Assembly (NCBI RefSeq): GCF_947179165.1
Contig: NC_077243.1
Span: 7,930,001 to 7,994,000 of the forward strand
Origin: Solanum dulcamara
Taxonomy: Eukaryota; Streptophyta; Magnoliopsida; Solanales; Solanaceae
Length of the DNA stretch: 64,000 nucleotides
Direction of reading: 5' to 3'
Under the pieces are notes generated by a model. It saw only the letters and a program-made list of their open reading frames with translations. It did not search any database and was not told the origin of the DNA. Shown piece by piece: positions 21,867-33,145 of this stretch. The first letter of the stretch is position 1. Each line of letters starts with the position of its first letter. Both the position numbers and the translations under genes were made by a program.

Positions 21867-22856
21867 AATATTATCTGGCTTATCAACATTCATATTTACT
21901 TCTGGAAAATTAAAGAAATCAGCTACATCCAGATGCATGGGCTCAATATTGTCCTCAGAGATAAAATTTGTCTCTGGATTATTTTCTGCCCTCTTTAACG
22001 ATGCCTGATATAGCTGAACCAAGCGTTTTGATGACCGGCAAATCCGCGACCAGTGCCCCACACCTCCACATCTATGACATATTGTTTTTGAATTATTCTT
22101 CGGTAAAGCTTCTGGCTTTTTACCCTGCCTTTTATATTGCTGGTTATTTCTCGGTGCCAGCCGAGCATCATGATTAAAATTTCTTCTTTGATTACGACCA
22201 CGACCACGACCACGACTGGGGCCATGGCCTCTTTCTCGTTGGTTAGAATTTGCCTGATTCACTTCAGGGAGTGGCAAAGAACCAACTGGCCGACTATCAT
22301 GATTTTTCATTAATAGTTCATTATGTCTTTCAGCAATAAGAAGGTGAGAAAGTAATTCAGAATATTTTTTAAAGCCTTTTTCGCGATATTGCTGCTGCAG
22401 GAGCATATTCGCGGGTGAAAATGTGGAGTACTTTTTTTCAAGTTTATCTTGTTCCGTGATTTCATCTCCGCATAAAGTTAACTGAGCTATAATTCTAAAT
22501 AAAGCAGAATTATATTCAGTTATATTTTTAAAGTCCATCAGTCTCAGATTTAACCAGTCATAACGTGCTTGTGGAAGCATGACCAACTTCAGGTGGTCAT
22601 ACCTTTCTTTTAAATTTTTCCACAATTTCAAGGGATCTTTTAATGTAAGATATTGTAATTTAAGACCCTCGTCAAGATGGTGGCGGAGGAAAATCATAGC
22701 TTTTGCACGGTCTTGACTAGATGCCGTGTTATCATCTTTGATGGTGTCTGCCAGACCCATCGATTCAAGATGAATTTCGGCATCTAGTGCCCATGAAGAG
22801 TAATCTTTTCCAGAGATATCCAAAGCAACAAATTCAATTTTTGAAATATTTGCCAT
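21864..22856 (-). CDS. Copia gag, 330 aa
   Basis: Structural capsid protein that packages the element RNA in virus-like particles in the cytoplasm. The N-terminal part shows the copia gag layout: an N-terminal SxWxLDAEIHL block near residues 20-30, LWKNLKERYDHLK near 78-90 and the region around ERHNELLMKNH (176-186). It is followed by an RG-rich basic stretch (about 208-225) and one CCHC zinc knuckle, C260-C263-H268-C273. Length fits the family. The first ATG of the frame lies about 80 bases inside the 5' LTR boundary, the usual spacing for a short leader. No stops or shifts. Confidence 0.93.
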   Translation of the reverse strand: MANISKIEFVALDISGKDYSSWALDAEIHLESMGLADTIKDDNTASSQDRAKAMIFLRHHLDEGLKLQYLTLKDPLKLWKNLKERYDHLKLVMLPQARYDWLNLRLMDFKNITEYNSALFRIIAQLTLCGDEITEQDKLEKKYSTFSPANMLLQQQYREKGFKKYSELLSHLLIAERHNELLMKNHDSRPVGSLPLPEVNQANSNQRERGHGPSRGRGRGRNQRRNFNHDARLAPRNNQQYKRQGKKPEALPKNNSKTICHRCGGVGHWSRICRSSKRLVQLYQASLKRAENNPETNFISEDNIEPMHLDVADFFNFPEVNMNVDKPDNI

Positions 22857-22914
22857 TTTATGAAAATAAATTTAAATAAACTTCTTACCACTTTTTGTTA
22901 CCTTGAAAAATTAG

Positions 22915-22936
22915 TCGGAGCCTCGTGCTGATAACG
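22915..22936 (-). other. Expected primer-binding region of the copia element
   Basis: The bases directly inside the 5' LTR read CGTTATCAGCACGAGGC on the minus strand. Position fits a primer-binding site, and TATCAG resembles the initiator-Met tRNA complement, but the match is not good enough for me to name the tRNA. Confidence 0.4.
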
Positions 22937-23172
22937 TGTTGTAAAATGAGACTAAATTAACAATTTAATACTGAAAGAGAGAGTAAATAGGAGAACTGAA
23001 GAAGAAGCAAAGCACAGAATATTTTTTTTCTTTTCTTCACGACTATGAATTACCAATTCATGGTAATGTATATATAGGTGTTAATTTAGTGGGATGCCCA
23101 CTTTTAGTGGGCCCCACTTTAATATAAAAATGTGGTGGGCATTCCACTTATATGTGGACACTCCACTTAACA
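22937..23172 (-). repeat. 5' LTR of the copia element, with promoter
   Basis: 236 bp, identical by eye to the other LTR. On the minus strand it contains CTATATATA (about 23068-23077), a good TATA box for transcription of the element. Confidence 0.95.
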
Positions 23173-23177
23173 CATTT

Positions 23178-24392
23178 AAAATAATTACAAATAAGGGATA
23201 TAGTTTATCCTTTTAGCTATTAGGCGTATCCCACGTCTATAGGATTTAGCAGTTGTATCAATTCAAATGTCTTTAATCTTTATACAAATCTTTTTATCTT
23301 CTCTCTCCTCAAATCTTTTTACCTTCTCTCCCCTCAAACTGCTTATTTTTCTACAAAATCGTTCATATTCTCCCAAAATCACGCAACACAGCTAATTTTT
23401 AAAAAAAAATAAATTTGTTCCTCCCTCTTAAATTTTGAGTTTCTTTTATTTTTTGGTTATGTTTATTTTTTTCTACTTCTTTCCTTTGCCTCATATTTTT
23501 CATCTTAAAATTTGCATTCTCTCAGTAAAATTAGTGTTTTTCATTCAAAAATATGGATGAACAATCTACCTCAATGCGGATTATTAGAGGTATATATTTG
23601 CATGTTCCAAATTCCGTTCAATATCCATCATTTTTCTTGGGTCTAACTCAAGTTTTTGGAGAAAATGTAGGCTCTATTGCTAAATTCAAAATCATGTCTG
23701 AAAATAGAATAGAGCAAGTGATTAGGTCTAAATCCCGCAATGACCCTAAAATCTTTGAATAAAAAAATCAGAATTCGAAATCAAAAATGTCGAACAAAAA
23801 AAGAAAAGTGCAAAAAAAAGTGTTCTGAAGCCGGCTCTACAGTTTCCAACAAAAAAAAGAAAAGCAAAAGAAACATCTTCAAGTAAAGATGAATCCCAAA
23901 CCCATTGTGAAGATGATGTTGATGCAAGTGAGTAACGTGGTTGTGGTGATAAGCAGGTAGTTTTATTTTCCTTTTAATTAATTTTTATTTTTGTATATGT
24001 ATAAGTTTAATTCAATAGTATTATACATATTCAAAGGATTATGCATATATGTCAAACAACATTTATACAAATATTAAGTTTTGGTTATTCAAATTAAACC
24101 GTTCTTTAGTTATACATTTAAATATTTTAGGTTGTTTGTGAATTTTAATGTCATTGCAGCATGTTTTATTTGTATATATGCTATTTCAGTTACATTTTTA
24201 CAACTCCAATTAGTAGTATATGGGATTTTTACTTTTTATATGTATATAATTTAAATACTTTTTTTAATTAAAAACGAAAAACAAATTAATATTACAAATT
24301 ATTAACAAACATATTCAATCATGAAACGTATACAGACGAGCAAATATACAATTTTATTTTTCTACTGAATTTTATTCAATCATTAAATGTAT
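23178..24392. other. Unassigned AT-rich segment, possible older transposon remnant
   Basis: Contains CT-rich DNA around 23280-23350 and a 69-codon frame (23553-23762) starting MDEQSTSMRIIRGIYLHVP that I do not recognise. It is followed by a lysine-rich stretch in more than one frame up to about 23940, ending near a GTGAGTAA donor-like site. This may be the first exon of a decayed transposon-borne gene. I cannot assign it. Confidence 0.35.
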
Positions 24393-24686
24393 ACAACAAC
24401 AACAACCCAGTGAAAATTTCATAACGTGGGGTTTGGGACCAAGGTAGGACGTTTGTTTTCGAAAGACCCTCGGCTCAAAAAAAGCATAAAAAGAGGTCAT
24501 ATAATGTTAAGAAATTCAGAATTTCAAAGTAATATGTGAAAGCAAATAATGGCAGCAACACAGATAAAATATAGTAAATAAAGTACAGAAAGTAATAAAT
24601 AATAATATATAATAACAGAATCCGAGCTCCCAAAATTGTAGCGCACTAATGTGCCTACTAATAGGAAAGAATCACAAGACTATGTA

Positions 24687-25635
24687 CTAGCCTTCTACCC
24701 TAATGTGGGTCCTCCACACCCTCCTATCTAATGTCATGTCCTCGGTAAGCTGTAACTGCGCCATGTCCTGTCTAATCACCTCTCCCCAATATTTCTTTGG
24801 CCTACCCCTACCTCTTTTGAAACCGTCAATGGCCAACTTCTCACATCTCCGCACTGGGGCATCTGTGTTTCTCCTCTTCACATGCCCAAACCATCTTAGT
24901 CGCATTTCCCTCATCTTGTCTTCCACCGGAGCGACTCCTACCTTGTTCCGAATAGTCTCATTTCTAATCTCGTCGCTCCTAGTATGCCCACACATCCATC
25001 TCAATATTCTCATCTCGACAACTTTCATCCTTTGGACTTGGGAGATTCTAACTGGCAAACATTCTGTCCCATATAACATAGCCGGTCTAACCACCACTTT
25101 GTAGAACTTGCCCTTAAGTCTTGGTGGCACCTTCTTGTCACATAGCACTCCGGAAGCTAGTCTCAATTTCATCCACTCTGCTCCAATTCGATGTGTGACA
25201 TCATCATCAATCTCCTCATTGCCTTGCATGATAGATCCAAGGTACCTAAAACTACTTTTCTTTTGGATGATGTGGCCACCGAGCCTAACTTCCACGCCAA
25301 CCTCCTGAGGTATCTCGCTAAACTTGCACTTTAAGTACTCTATCTTGGTCCTACTCAGCTTAAACCCTGTAGACTCCAAGGTATATTTCCAATCCTCCAG
25401 CTTAGCATTAACTCCACAACAGGTCTCATCGATCAAGACTACGTCGTCCGCGAAAAGCATACACCATGGCACCTCGCCTTGGATTTGTCGCGTCAATCCA
25501 TCCATCACCAGGACAAATAAAAATAGAGTAAGAGTTGATCCTTGATGCAACCCCATCCCAACTGGGAAGTGCTCTGAGTCTCCTCCTACTGTCCTTGCCC
25601 TGGTTTTGGTACCCTCATACATTTCCTTGATCACC
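24687..25635 (-). pseudogene. RTE LINE reverse transcriptase, C-terminal part
   Basis: About 315 codons stay open. From the 5' side: [33 protein letters not shown], the catalytic FADD in [37 protein letters not shown], and the RTE C-terminal [11 protein letters not shown] and GRGRPKKYW blocks. The open frame runs on upstream to 25721, but the first ~29 codons there belong to the inserted LTR-like sequence. Since the N-terminal part of the protein is missing, this is not a functional gene. Confidence 0.92.
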
Positions 25636-25640
25636 CTAAT

Positions 25641-28600
25641 TATCACGACCCAAAAATCAAAGTCATGATGGCACACATCCCAAAACTCAACCTGATGTGT
25701 AAGCCTAAAAATAAAACTCATACGAGACTCCTAAAGGGAAAATCATGTCATGATTTAAGTAAAAAGAAAAACAATGAAGAAAATATCCCAAAACTTGGTG
25801 TCATAAGTATAAAGAGCATCTAATGCTAGGTTCGAATAAGAAGTTACAACATAAGTCTCTGAATGATACAAAAGACTGAAAAATAAAGACAGACTAGTGA
25901 TGATCCGAATTTTGGGACCTCACCACTAATCTGAGAATACACAATCCGCTAGAATATTAATTACCACATGAGGTACCCCGACTAGTATCTGCATAAAAAA
26001 GGGACACAAAAGTAGGGGTGAGTACAATTCACATGTACTCAGTAGGTTTTAGCTGATTGAGTATAAGGAATTAATCAAACCTATAAAATAAACTAAGGAA
26101 CGCTTCCACCTGCATACAGAAAAGTCCCACCTCGGCATCGGTGCCGCCAGTTTATATATATATTGGCGCAAGTAAAGTAAACCCATAATAACAGCTCATA
26201 ATCACAATTAATTAGATAATTCAAGCAGCACAGATATCAATGCAATGCAATGCAATATGATGATGCAATGATGTGGTGGTACGTTGGAATCAAGACTATC
26301 GCACAGCCTGTCGTATACACCTGCCGAGCTGTGCTACCAAGCAGGACCCATGGGGGTCTCGCAGACCATATACCTCAATCACAATATCTCATTATCCTTG
26401 CCACCTCCTCGTGGTCAAGGGATCACAATGCATCCACTACCCTGCCGGAAAACTGCCTCGGTCAGGGACTCAAGATACAAAGGTTAGGATCATAATGCAT
26501 CCACTACCCTGCCGGAAAACTGCCTCGGTCAGAGACTCAAGATACAAAGATTGAGATCACAATGCATCCACTACCCTGTCGGAAAACTGCCTCGGTCAGG
26601 GACTCAAGATATAAAGGTTTAAAGGTGTTTCATTTTCTTTCTCAAAAAGAATTTCCATATTTCTCAACTTTCCATGTTTCATGATATGATGAATGAGGAT
26701 GAATGCATTAAAACACATATGCATGGAAGTAATAATCAACTCACATGTGGTATAAGGTTTAAAGTTCTCAAAACTTAACCTACACATGATATTCACCCTC
26801 AATAAATTGTAACGGGAAGAACACACTTTCATTTAAATATTCACCCCTTTCTCAACAATATTTCAATACTCAAGTATGCTCAAAACCCCCAACTCAATCT
26901 CTCAGGCGGCATCACAAGTCAAATAATATACTCAAGCCTCTCTCTTAGGAAAATCACAATTCACATGCTCTCAAAGCAAATAAAATAACAAATAAGGCCC
27001 CCACACGGGCTATGTAATACAAATAAACCCCGTCACGATAACACATTAATAAATAATCCTCCACACGGGCATCACAATATATATAACATTCTCAACTCAT
27101 ACTACAACCCCATCCCAAAGTCTATAACATATGAATGACTAATTACCCCATCTCAATCTCAAAGAAAGATAGCCAAACCTACCTCAATTGCCGAAACCGC
27201 ACCCGAATACCTCCACCGGACAAGCAACTCTCAAATTCAGCGCTCGGAATGACAATCCACTATCAACAATGAAACATACACATCACAAGGAGTCCAATGA
27301 CACCCATATTGATAGGTTTCGAAATCGGGGGTAAAATTGTCCAAAAAAAATATTTATTTTTGAAAAGGGTCAAATCTGGAATTTTATTTAAAAATTATAT
27401 TCTACACATCGAGTAGGATTCGTGGCTGAAAATTCCATTAAAATTGAGCAAGAATCGAGTTCCAAATCATGAAAATACAATTTTCTAAAAATCACCACAA
27501 TTTCATTACGAAAATGGCAAAAGACAGCAACTTTAAACAGCGATTTATCAGAAATAAAGCCTCTACAGCTAAAACTGATCACACCACAATGATCCTTACA
27601 AAAAACTCAGGAATTTAGCCTCAAGAATCACTGAAAACGGACCCAAAATGCTCAAGATATCAAATCTCAAAGTTCATCAAAAATCTAATCCGAAAATAAA
27701 AAGGGCAGCTGCTATAACGCGAATCTTACCTAAAAAAAAATCTTCTCCATCACTTTATGATTACACCACTGTATTCCTATGGAAAAACTACACAATTTAG
27801 AGCTTTGAATCACTGAATTCGGATCTAAGATGACCAAGAAATCATCTTCCAAACTTTACAAAAATCTGAATCAAAAAATGGTCGAGGCAGCATCTAAAAC
27901 ATTAATCTTACCTAAAACGAAGCTTCTAATTCCGAGCTCACCAATGGAATCCTCGCGAAAATTTCTTGAAGATAGCCTCTTGAATGACTAGATTTGGACT
28001 TGAAATGCTCAAGAAATGAGGGTTCAAAGTTGAGAGAAAAGTCTGAAAAATCTGGTGTAAAATCTGCACTTTTGCACCAGATTTTTCTGGTTTTGCATTA
28101 TTTAAAGTCTCTGAACGGACCCTCGGAATTCGTTCGGAATCCGATAAAAATAAATCAGATATGCTACCCCACTAAATTTGATATTCCGGACTCAATGGCG
28201 CATTCAAAATTTTCATCCGAGTGCGTTTTCCAAAAATATTGACCAAAGTCAACCATAGGCTAACTTTCAAAGTCAAAAACGCCAAATGACCCAAACTCGT
28301 ATCGATTGTCTCGATAGTTATGACGACAATGCTACTAGCCTAATTTGTCTATTCTGGAGCTGATGGAACTATCAAAATATGAATTTGAGGTCTCCTTGAC
28401 CCGAAACTCAAAAAATCGCAACTAAACCAACTTAGGCCTTCAAAATATCAAAATGGGCTCGGGACCTCTAAAAATTCAGCCAACACTTCTTCTAGACCAA
28501 AAACCATCCCCCGAATCCAACGGAGTCGTCGGAATTCCATTTCGAGTATCGAAACTCCAAAAGTTGACCAAACTCAAATCTTGGCCTAAAATTCTTTAAA

Positions 28601-28919
28601 TTCCCAACTCAAGACTTAAAATCTTTGTTATAACTCAAAAACTAATTTCATAAACTCTCCTAAACCAATTTCCACATTTTAGAGCTGCTGGAATTGACGG
28701 AAATCCATTCCAAGACCCGTAGCTCCGGTTGACACTGAAAATCACTTTTTCACCTCTTAACTCTATAAAACTCAAGAATTTGCACAATTTACAAACTATT
28801 AAGATTTTTACACTTTCAACTACACAAACCGATCAAATAATACTCGAGGACACTAATGATAAGGGTAAAATGGTAATTTCATACAAATTTTAAAAAAAAT
28901 AACTCTCAAGGTCATTACA
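25641..28919 (-). mobile_element. 3.28-kb LTR-like insertion (probable solo LTR) inside the RTE LINE
   Basis: The interrupted LINE gives both junctions. Left: ...CACCCTAAT then TATCACGACC. Right: GGTCATTACA then CTAATGTACG. The target duplication is CTAAT (25636-25640 and 28920-28924). Read on the minus strand the insert starts TGTAATGACC and ends GGTCGTGATA, the TGT..GACC / GGTCGT..A pattern of many plant Ty3/gypsy LTRs, with the final CA changed to TA. No gag or pol is present, so a solo LTR or a non-coding LTR derivative fits best. Open frames inside are short and unrecognised. Confidence 0.75.
26421..26620. repeat. 67-bp tandem repeat, three copies, inside the LTR-like insertion
   Basis: GATCAYAATGCATCCACTACC starts at 26421, 26488 and 26555. 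Each unit continues CTGYCGGAAAACTGCCTCGG and GACTCAAGATA. The unit is GC-richer than its surroundings. Confidence 0.92.
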
Positions 28920-28924
28920 CTAAT

Positions 28925-29200
28925 GTACGCCACATGTACACCTTTAGCCTCCAAACATCTTCATAGTAAATCTCATGAAACTTTATCATAAGCCTTTTCT
29001 AGGTCGATGAATATCATATGCAAGTCCCTCTTCCTCTCCTATACTGCTCCACCAGTCTCCTCATAAGATGGATGACTTCTGTAGTTGAGCGTCTCGGTAT
29101 AAATCCAAACTGGTTCTCTGAAATAGACACGCCTCTCCTCACCCTCATCTCCACCACTATTTCCCACACTTTCATAGTATGACTTAGAAGCTTGAAGAAA
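28925..29200 (-). pseudogene. RTE LINE reverse transcriptase, N-terminal remnant
   Basis: The minus strand encodes KLLSHTMKVWEIVVEMRVRR, SENQFGFIPRRSTTEVIHLMRRLVEQYRR and, after a frameshift near 29014, DLHMIFIDLEKAYDKV, then two in-frame stops before ...LEAKGVHVAYI. It joins the piece ending at 25640 exactly across the insertion. Clearly inactive. Confidence 0.9.
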
Positions 29201-29205
29201 ATAGA

Positions 29206-30390
29206 AAAGTTGAGAATAATCATTTGTATAAACAATTAAATATAAAAATTAAAGTGAAGAAAAAATATTCAGTAACGCTACATAGATGACGACTATTTGT
29301 TTATATAGTTATTCTCAATAATAATTATACAAAATATAATCAAACATATTGAATTGTAAAATATCAAAAAGAAATTAATTTAAATATATACAAACATTGC
29401 ATACAATTAAATTATATAAATATAATAATATATAAATATTACTTATACATGTACAATAAGTAATGGTTATATACAAAAAAATCATCTTATACAAACTCCT
29501 AAATATTTCAAACTCAATAGTAGAATAAAATTGTATATTTGATAGATATACAATTAATACTTGTGTAGATATACGTTATTCTTAACTTATACAATTTTAT
29601 TCGAGTGTATACGTTGCATTTGTTGCATAGTTATAATCTTTATACATATACATTATATATAATTCTTAAATTAAATAACTTTATATTTCCGTAAAAACAT
29701 CTTTATAATCATATTCATCAGTCGCTAATCAATTCTTAACATTACGTATTACTATTTCTCAGAAATAGTATAAAATCTAGAACTATTTAGTAAAAAAGAC
29801 ACGAAGAAATTGTAAAATAAAACATGAATTACAGAAAAATCACTTCAAGTACAAACAACAAAAACGAAATTATTCTCGAAGAAATGTCTCACCAAAAAAT
29901 TACTCCAATGCAGAACCTTCAAATTTTTAAGAAACGGCATAAATCAAATGATTCTTCTTATTAATCTGGAATTTTCTTATTAAAATCAATGAACAATAAG
30001 GTTTTCTTGAATAAGAAGTTGGTTTTGTTTAAGAATTCTAATCACTCTTAATTATCATAAATTAAGGGATCCTTTCCTTTTAAAAAATAGAAAAATCTAT
30101 TCAGTTAATTTTATTTTATTTTTAAAATGATTTGTATATGGCAACTAAATTAAAACCGTAATATGCAATAGAAAAATATTACGCTATTAAAAATGTACTT
30201 ATAAGTTGTAATTAGACAAACTCTAGTTAAGAAAATCCTATTATATTTCACATCTAAGCTATTTATAAAAGACTCAATTACATAAATAATATATTATATT
30301 ACATTAATTACGAATTATGAAATAAGATATGCTCTTACCAAAAATAGTGTTAGTTTTATTATCCAAAATAATAAAAGATAATAAATAAAC
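29206..30390. other. AT-rich spacer, unassigned
   Basis: Very AT-rich with many TATACAA and ATATACAA motifs, similar in composition to 23950-24390 on the other side of the LINE. The two flanks may therefore be halves of one older element split by the LINE. No gene seen. Confidence 0.35.
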
Positions 30391-31246
30391 CTTTTCTCTT
30401 TTATTTTTCTTTCCTTTTTTTCCCAGTCATTTTCTCTCTCATTATTCTCTTTCTTCTGTCTTTTTCTCTCTCTCCTTCTTCCGTCTTTTTTCCTCTCTCT
30501 CCTTTCTCTTTCTTCCTTACCCTCTCTCTCCTTCTTCTCGTTTTTTTGGATCAGTTTTTTTCTCTTTTTCTTTCACCTTCTCTTTCTCGTTCTCCCTCTT
30601 TTAAAATAATAATTATTTATTTTAATTTAAAATTTAATTTTAAATTAGATATTATATAAATGATGATTTTACTATTTTTTAAATATAAATACATATATAA
30701 TGCATTTCTAACACACTAAAAAAATATAAACGATAATAGTAATATATTTTGAATTCAATATATTATACTTATTATAGACATGTTTCAATTCACATGGTGA
30801 ATATATAACTAAAATATTTTTAATACAATAATATCTTCCGTTAATAAGAGAAAAAAATAAAAATAATTATAATAGATTTTGAATTCAATATATTATATTA
30901 TAGACATGTTTCACTGCACGTGGTAAAGATATAACTAAAATATTTTTAATACAATAATATATTTTAGCACCGATAATAAGAGAAAAAATTAAAAATAATT
31001 ATAATATTTTTTTAATTCAATATATTATGTATATTATCGACATGCTTCAATGCTTGTGGTGAGTATATAACTAAAAAAATTTAATACAAATATATTATAA
31101 GTATATATGTGAATTGCAAATATTTCAGTATTATTCAAATTAATTTATGTTGTTAGAAATGTATTATATTTGTTGAAATAACAACAATCAAATTTATAAC
31201 AATGTATAATATTGAATTCGAATTGTAATACATTTTAAATTCAATA
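30391..31246. repeat. Pyrimidine-rich tract followed by ~130-bp AT-rich monomers
   Basis: A CT-rich strand (about 30391-30600) leads into copies of an AT-rich unit with landmarks AATTCAATATATTA (30751, 30881, 31013), TATAGACATGTTTCA, TGGTGAATATATAACTAAA and ATATTTTTAATACAATA. Spacing is about 130 bases. The same order of CT tract then monomers appears at 63450-64000. Confidence 0.85.
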
Positions 31247-31331
31247 TGTTGACACCTAATTTTGATCATCTACGACGTAAATTAATTATCGAGCTTCTTT
31301 AATTTCAAATAATTTGAAGTAATTATTTTCA

Positions 31332-31332
31332 A

Positions 31333-31404
<72 letters not shown>
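31332..31404. repeat. (AAT)n microsatellite, about 24 units
   Basis: Perfect run of AAT/ATA/TAA triplets within the LTR-like insertion. Confidence 0.98.
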
Positions 31405-31405
<1 letters not shown>

Positions 31406-32929
31406 TTCTTCAGTCATTTTAAACTAATTTCGTCGTTTTTTATATTTTTTTGAATGATATTTAATTATGTATAATTATTAGCTTTTATATATAAAAAAAT
31501 ATTTCGTAAATTGATAGCTTGTTTTTGAATTATTTCACTAAGTTATTTACTTTATCTTGTTAGAATTAAGATTCTTGTTAATTAATTTGTTATAATTCAT
31601 CGTATTCACAACATAACCCAATTCCACTATATAATACTCATCACATTCCTACATCTATACAGTAATACGTATACACCAACAACATTCCAATTCCAATTTT
31701 CAACATACACATAACAATATCAACTCACTACAATGCATATATATTATACTTATACGTTACTACCTCGTCCATTTTTCTTTTCCACCTCCCAATTTCACCT
31801 AAACTCCTCTTCTTCTTTTTTTATTCCCAAATATTATCATTCTCCAACCCCATCCTTTTTCTTTTCCTCTTTTTCACCCCGCTAAACCCATCATTATTCA
31901 AAAACTTCATCATTACTCCCACCAACCCCGTTCTTTTTTTTTAAATCTTCTTAATCTTCTTCATAATCAACAATCGTCAATAAGAAAGAGCACAACTATC
32001 CACCAAGGAAGAATTCATCAACATTCAAAAAAAAAAAATTATCAACATTCAAGAACAATATCAAAAGGCAAGAAGAAAAAATACTGGAAAGAAAATATAG
32101 AGAGAAAAATCACAAAAGAAATTTAGTCTCAGATCTTTTTAATTTATTTATAGTTCTTTTACTCATTTTTTGGTGGATTTGATAAGTTCATCGCTTTCAA
32201 ATTCGTCGTCACAGTCGCTACTTGAAAAGAGGTAAATCTTTTCTTAGCTTTATTTTATTTAATTATTTCATGTTTCTATTTAGTTAATTTATAATCCCGT
32301 TTTTTTTAGTTAGCATATGTTAGGATTAATTAGATTAATGATAGAAATTTCCTCATCTTGCTTGAAGTGTAGTGACATTTTTATAAAATATGAAAACCTC
32401 TCAATTTGTTCATTATTTTTCTCAAGTAGTTTTCTTTGACAATATAAATTTTCATGTTTTTAAATTTTTTTTATCATGATTTAGATAACAAAAATATACT
32501 TAAATTATTATTTAGATAGAACTTTCATGGCCTAATTGATTTAGTTCTTTCTATAAAATTTGAGTTAGTATAGCGTATATATTAATTCCGTGTTCTTTAG
32601 TTACTTGAATATATTTCTTCTTTCATTTTCTTTGTTTACACATATACATGTTGTTAGTCACCTCTAGGATACCATCAATTTGATGCTTTAAAATATCATG
32701 ATATACTCATTGGTTTAACTTAAAATGAGTAGATGCTTATGTGATTTTATTTTGGTGCATGTGATATCAATTCTAGTACATCTTTGGACTCCATCCTTGC
32801 ATATCCTGAGTTTTGAGTCAACCATCATCATGCTCGAATTGCTGAAAAGCTGATACATGAAAAAAAGCTAATATACATAGTTTGAAGATTGATATTTGAC
32901 TGTATACATCTATATATATGGAATACAAG

Positions 32930-33145
32930 TGGAAAATATTGTTGTATACACTGATATGTAGTGTATATACAGTATGATATGCAGGAAAACAATGTTGTAT
33001 AAACTAATATACAGTGTATATACAGCCCGATATGCAGGAAAATAATGTTGTATAGACTGATATACAATGTATATACAGTATGATAATGTAGTAAAGTAGT
33101 GTTGTATACACTAATATACAATATATATACAACTGTGATATACAG
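32930..33145. repeat. 54-bp tandem repeat, four copies
   Basis: GTTGTATA(C/A/G)ACT(G/A)ATAT followed by a GTGTATATACAG-type end recurs about every 54 bases from 32940 to 33130. The long minus-strand frame across it is a by-product of the repeat. Confidence 0.88.

Larger units (their letters stand above)
17762..23177 (-). mobile_element. Complete Ty1/copia LTR retrotransposon with 5-bp target duplication
   Basis: The element spans 17767-23172 (5406 bp), minus strand, flanked by the target duplication CATTT (17762-17766 and 23173-23177). The LTRs are 17767-18002 and 22937-23172, 236 bp each, starting TG and ending CA, and I found no difference between them. A polypurine tract lies next to the 3' LTR. 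The order protease, integrase, reverse transcriptase, RNase H defines Ty1/copia. Both long frames are free of internal stops. It sits between the kinesin promoter and a LINE. Confidence 0.96.
24393..29200 (-). mobile_element. 5'-truncated RTE-clade LINE, split by an LTR-like insertion
   Basis: Two pieces of one LINE, 24393-25640 and 28920-about 29200, lie on the minus strand. They encode the C-terminal half of an RTE-type reverse transcriptase. The 3' end is marked by a short ACAACAACAACAAC tail (plus strand) near 24393, typical of RTE elements, which end in a simple repeat and not poly(A). The 5' end is truncated inside the RT domain near the KLLSHTMK block. The 3279-bp insertion at 25641-28919 is described separately. 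Confidence 0.88.

Noticed and set aside
24703..25545. Plus-strand frames opposite the RTE LINE
   Set aside because: Antisense to a recognisable reverse transcriptase; no domain of their own.
26421..26620. Regular repeats considered as a CRISPR array
   Set aside because: The units are contiguous with no unique spacers, and this is plant nuclear DNA.
32828..33121. 97-codon minus-strand frame with repeated tyrosine/isoleucine-rich blocks
   Set aside because: By-product of the 54-bp tandem repeat, which is a multiple of three.
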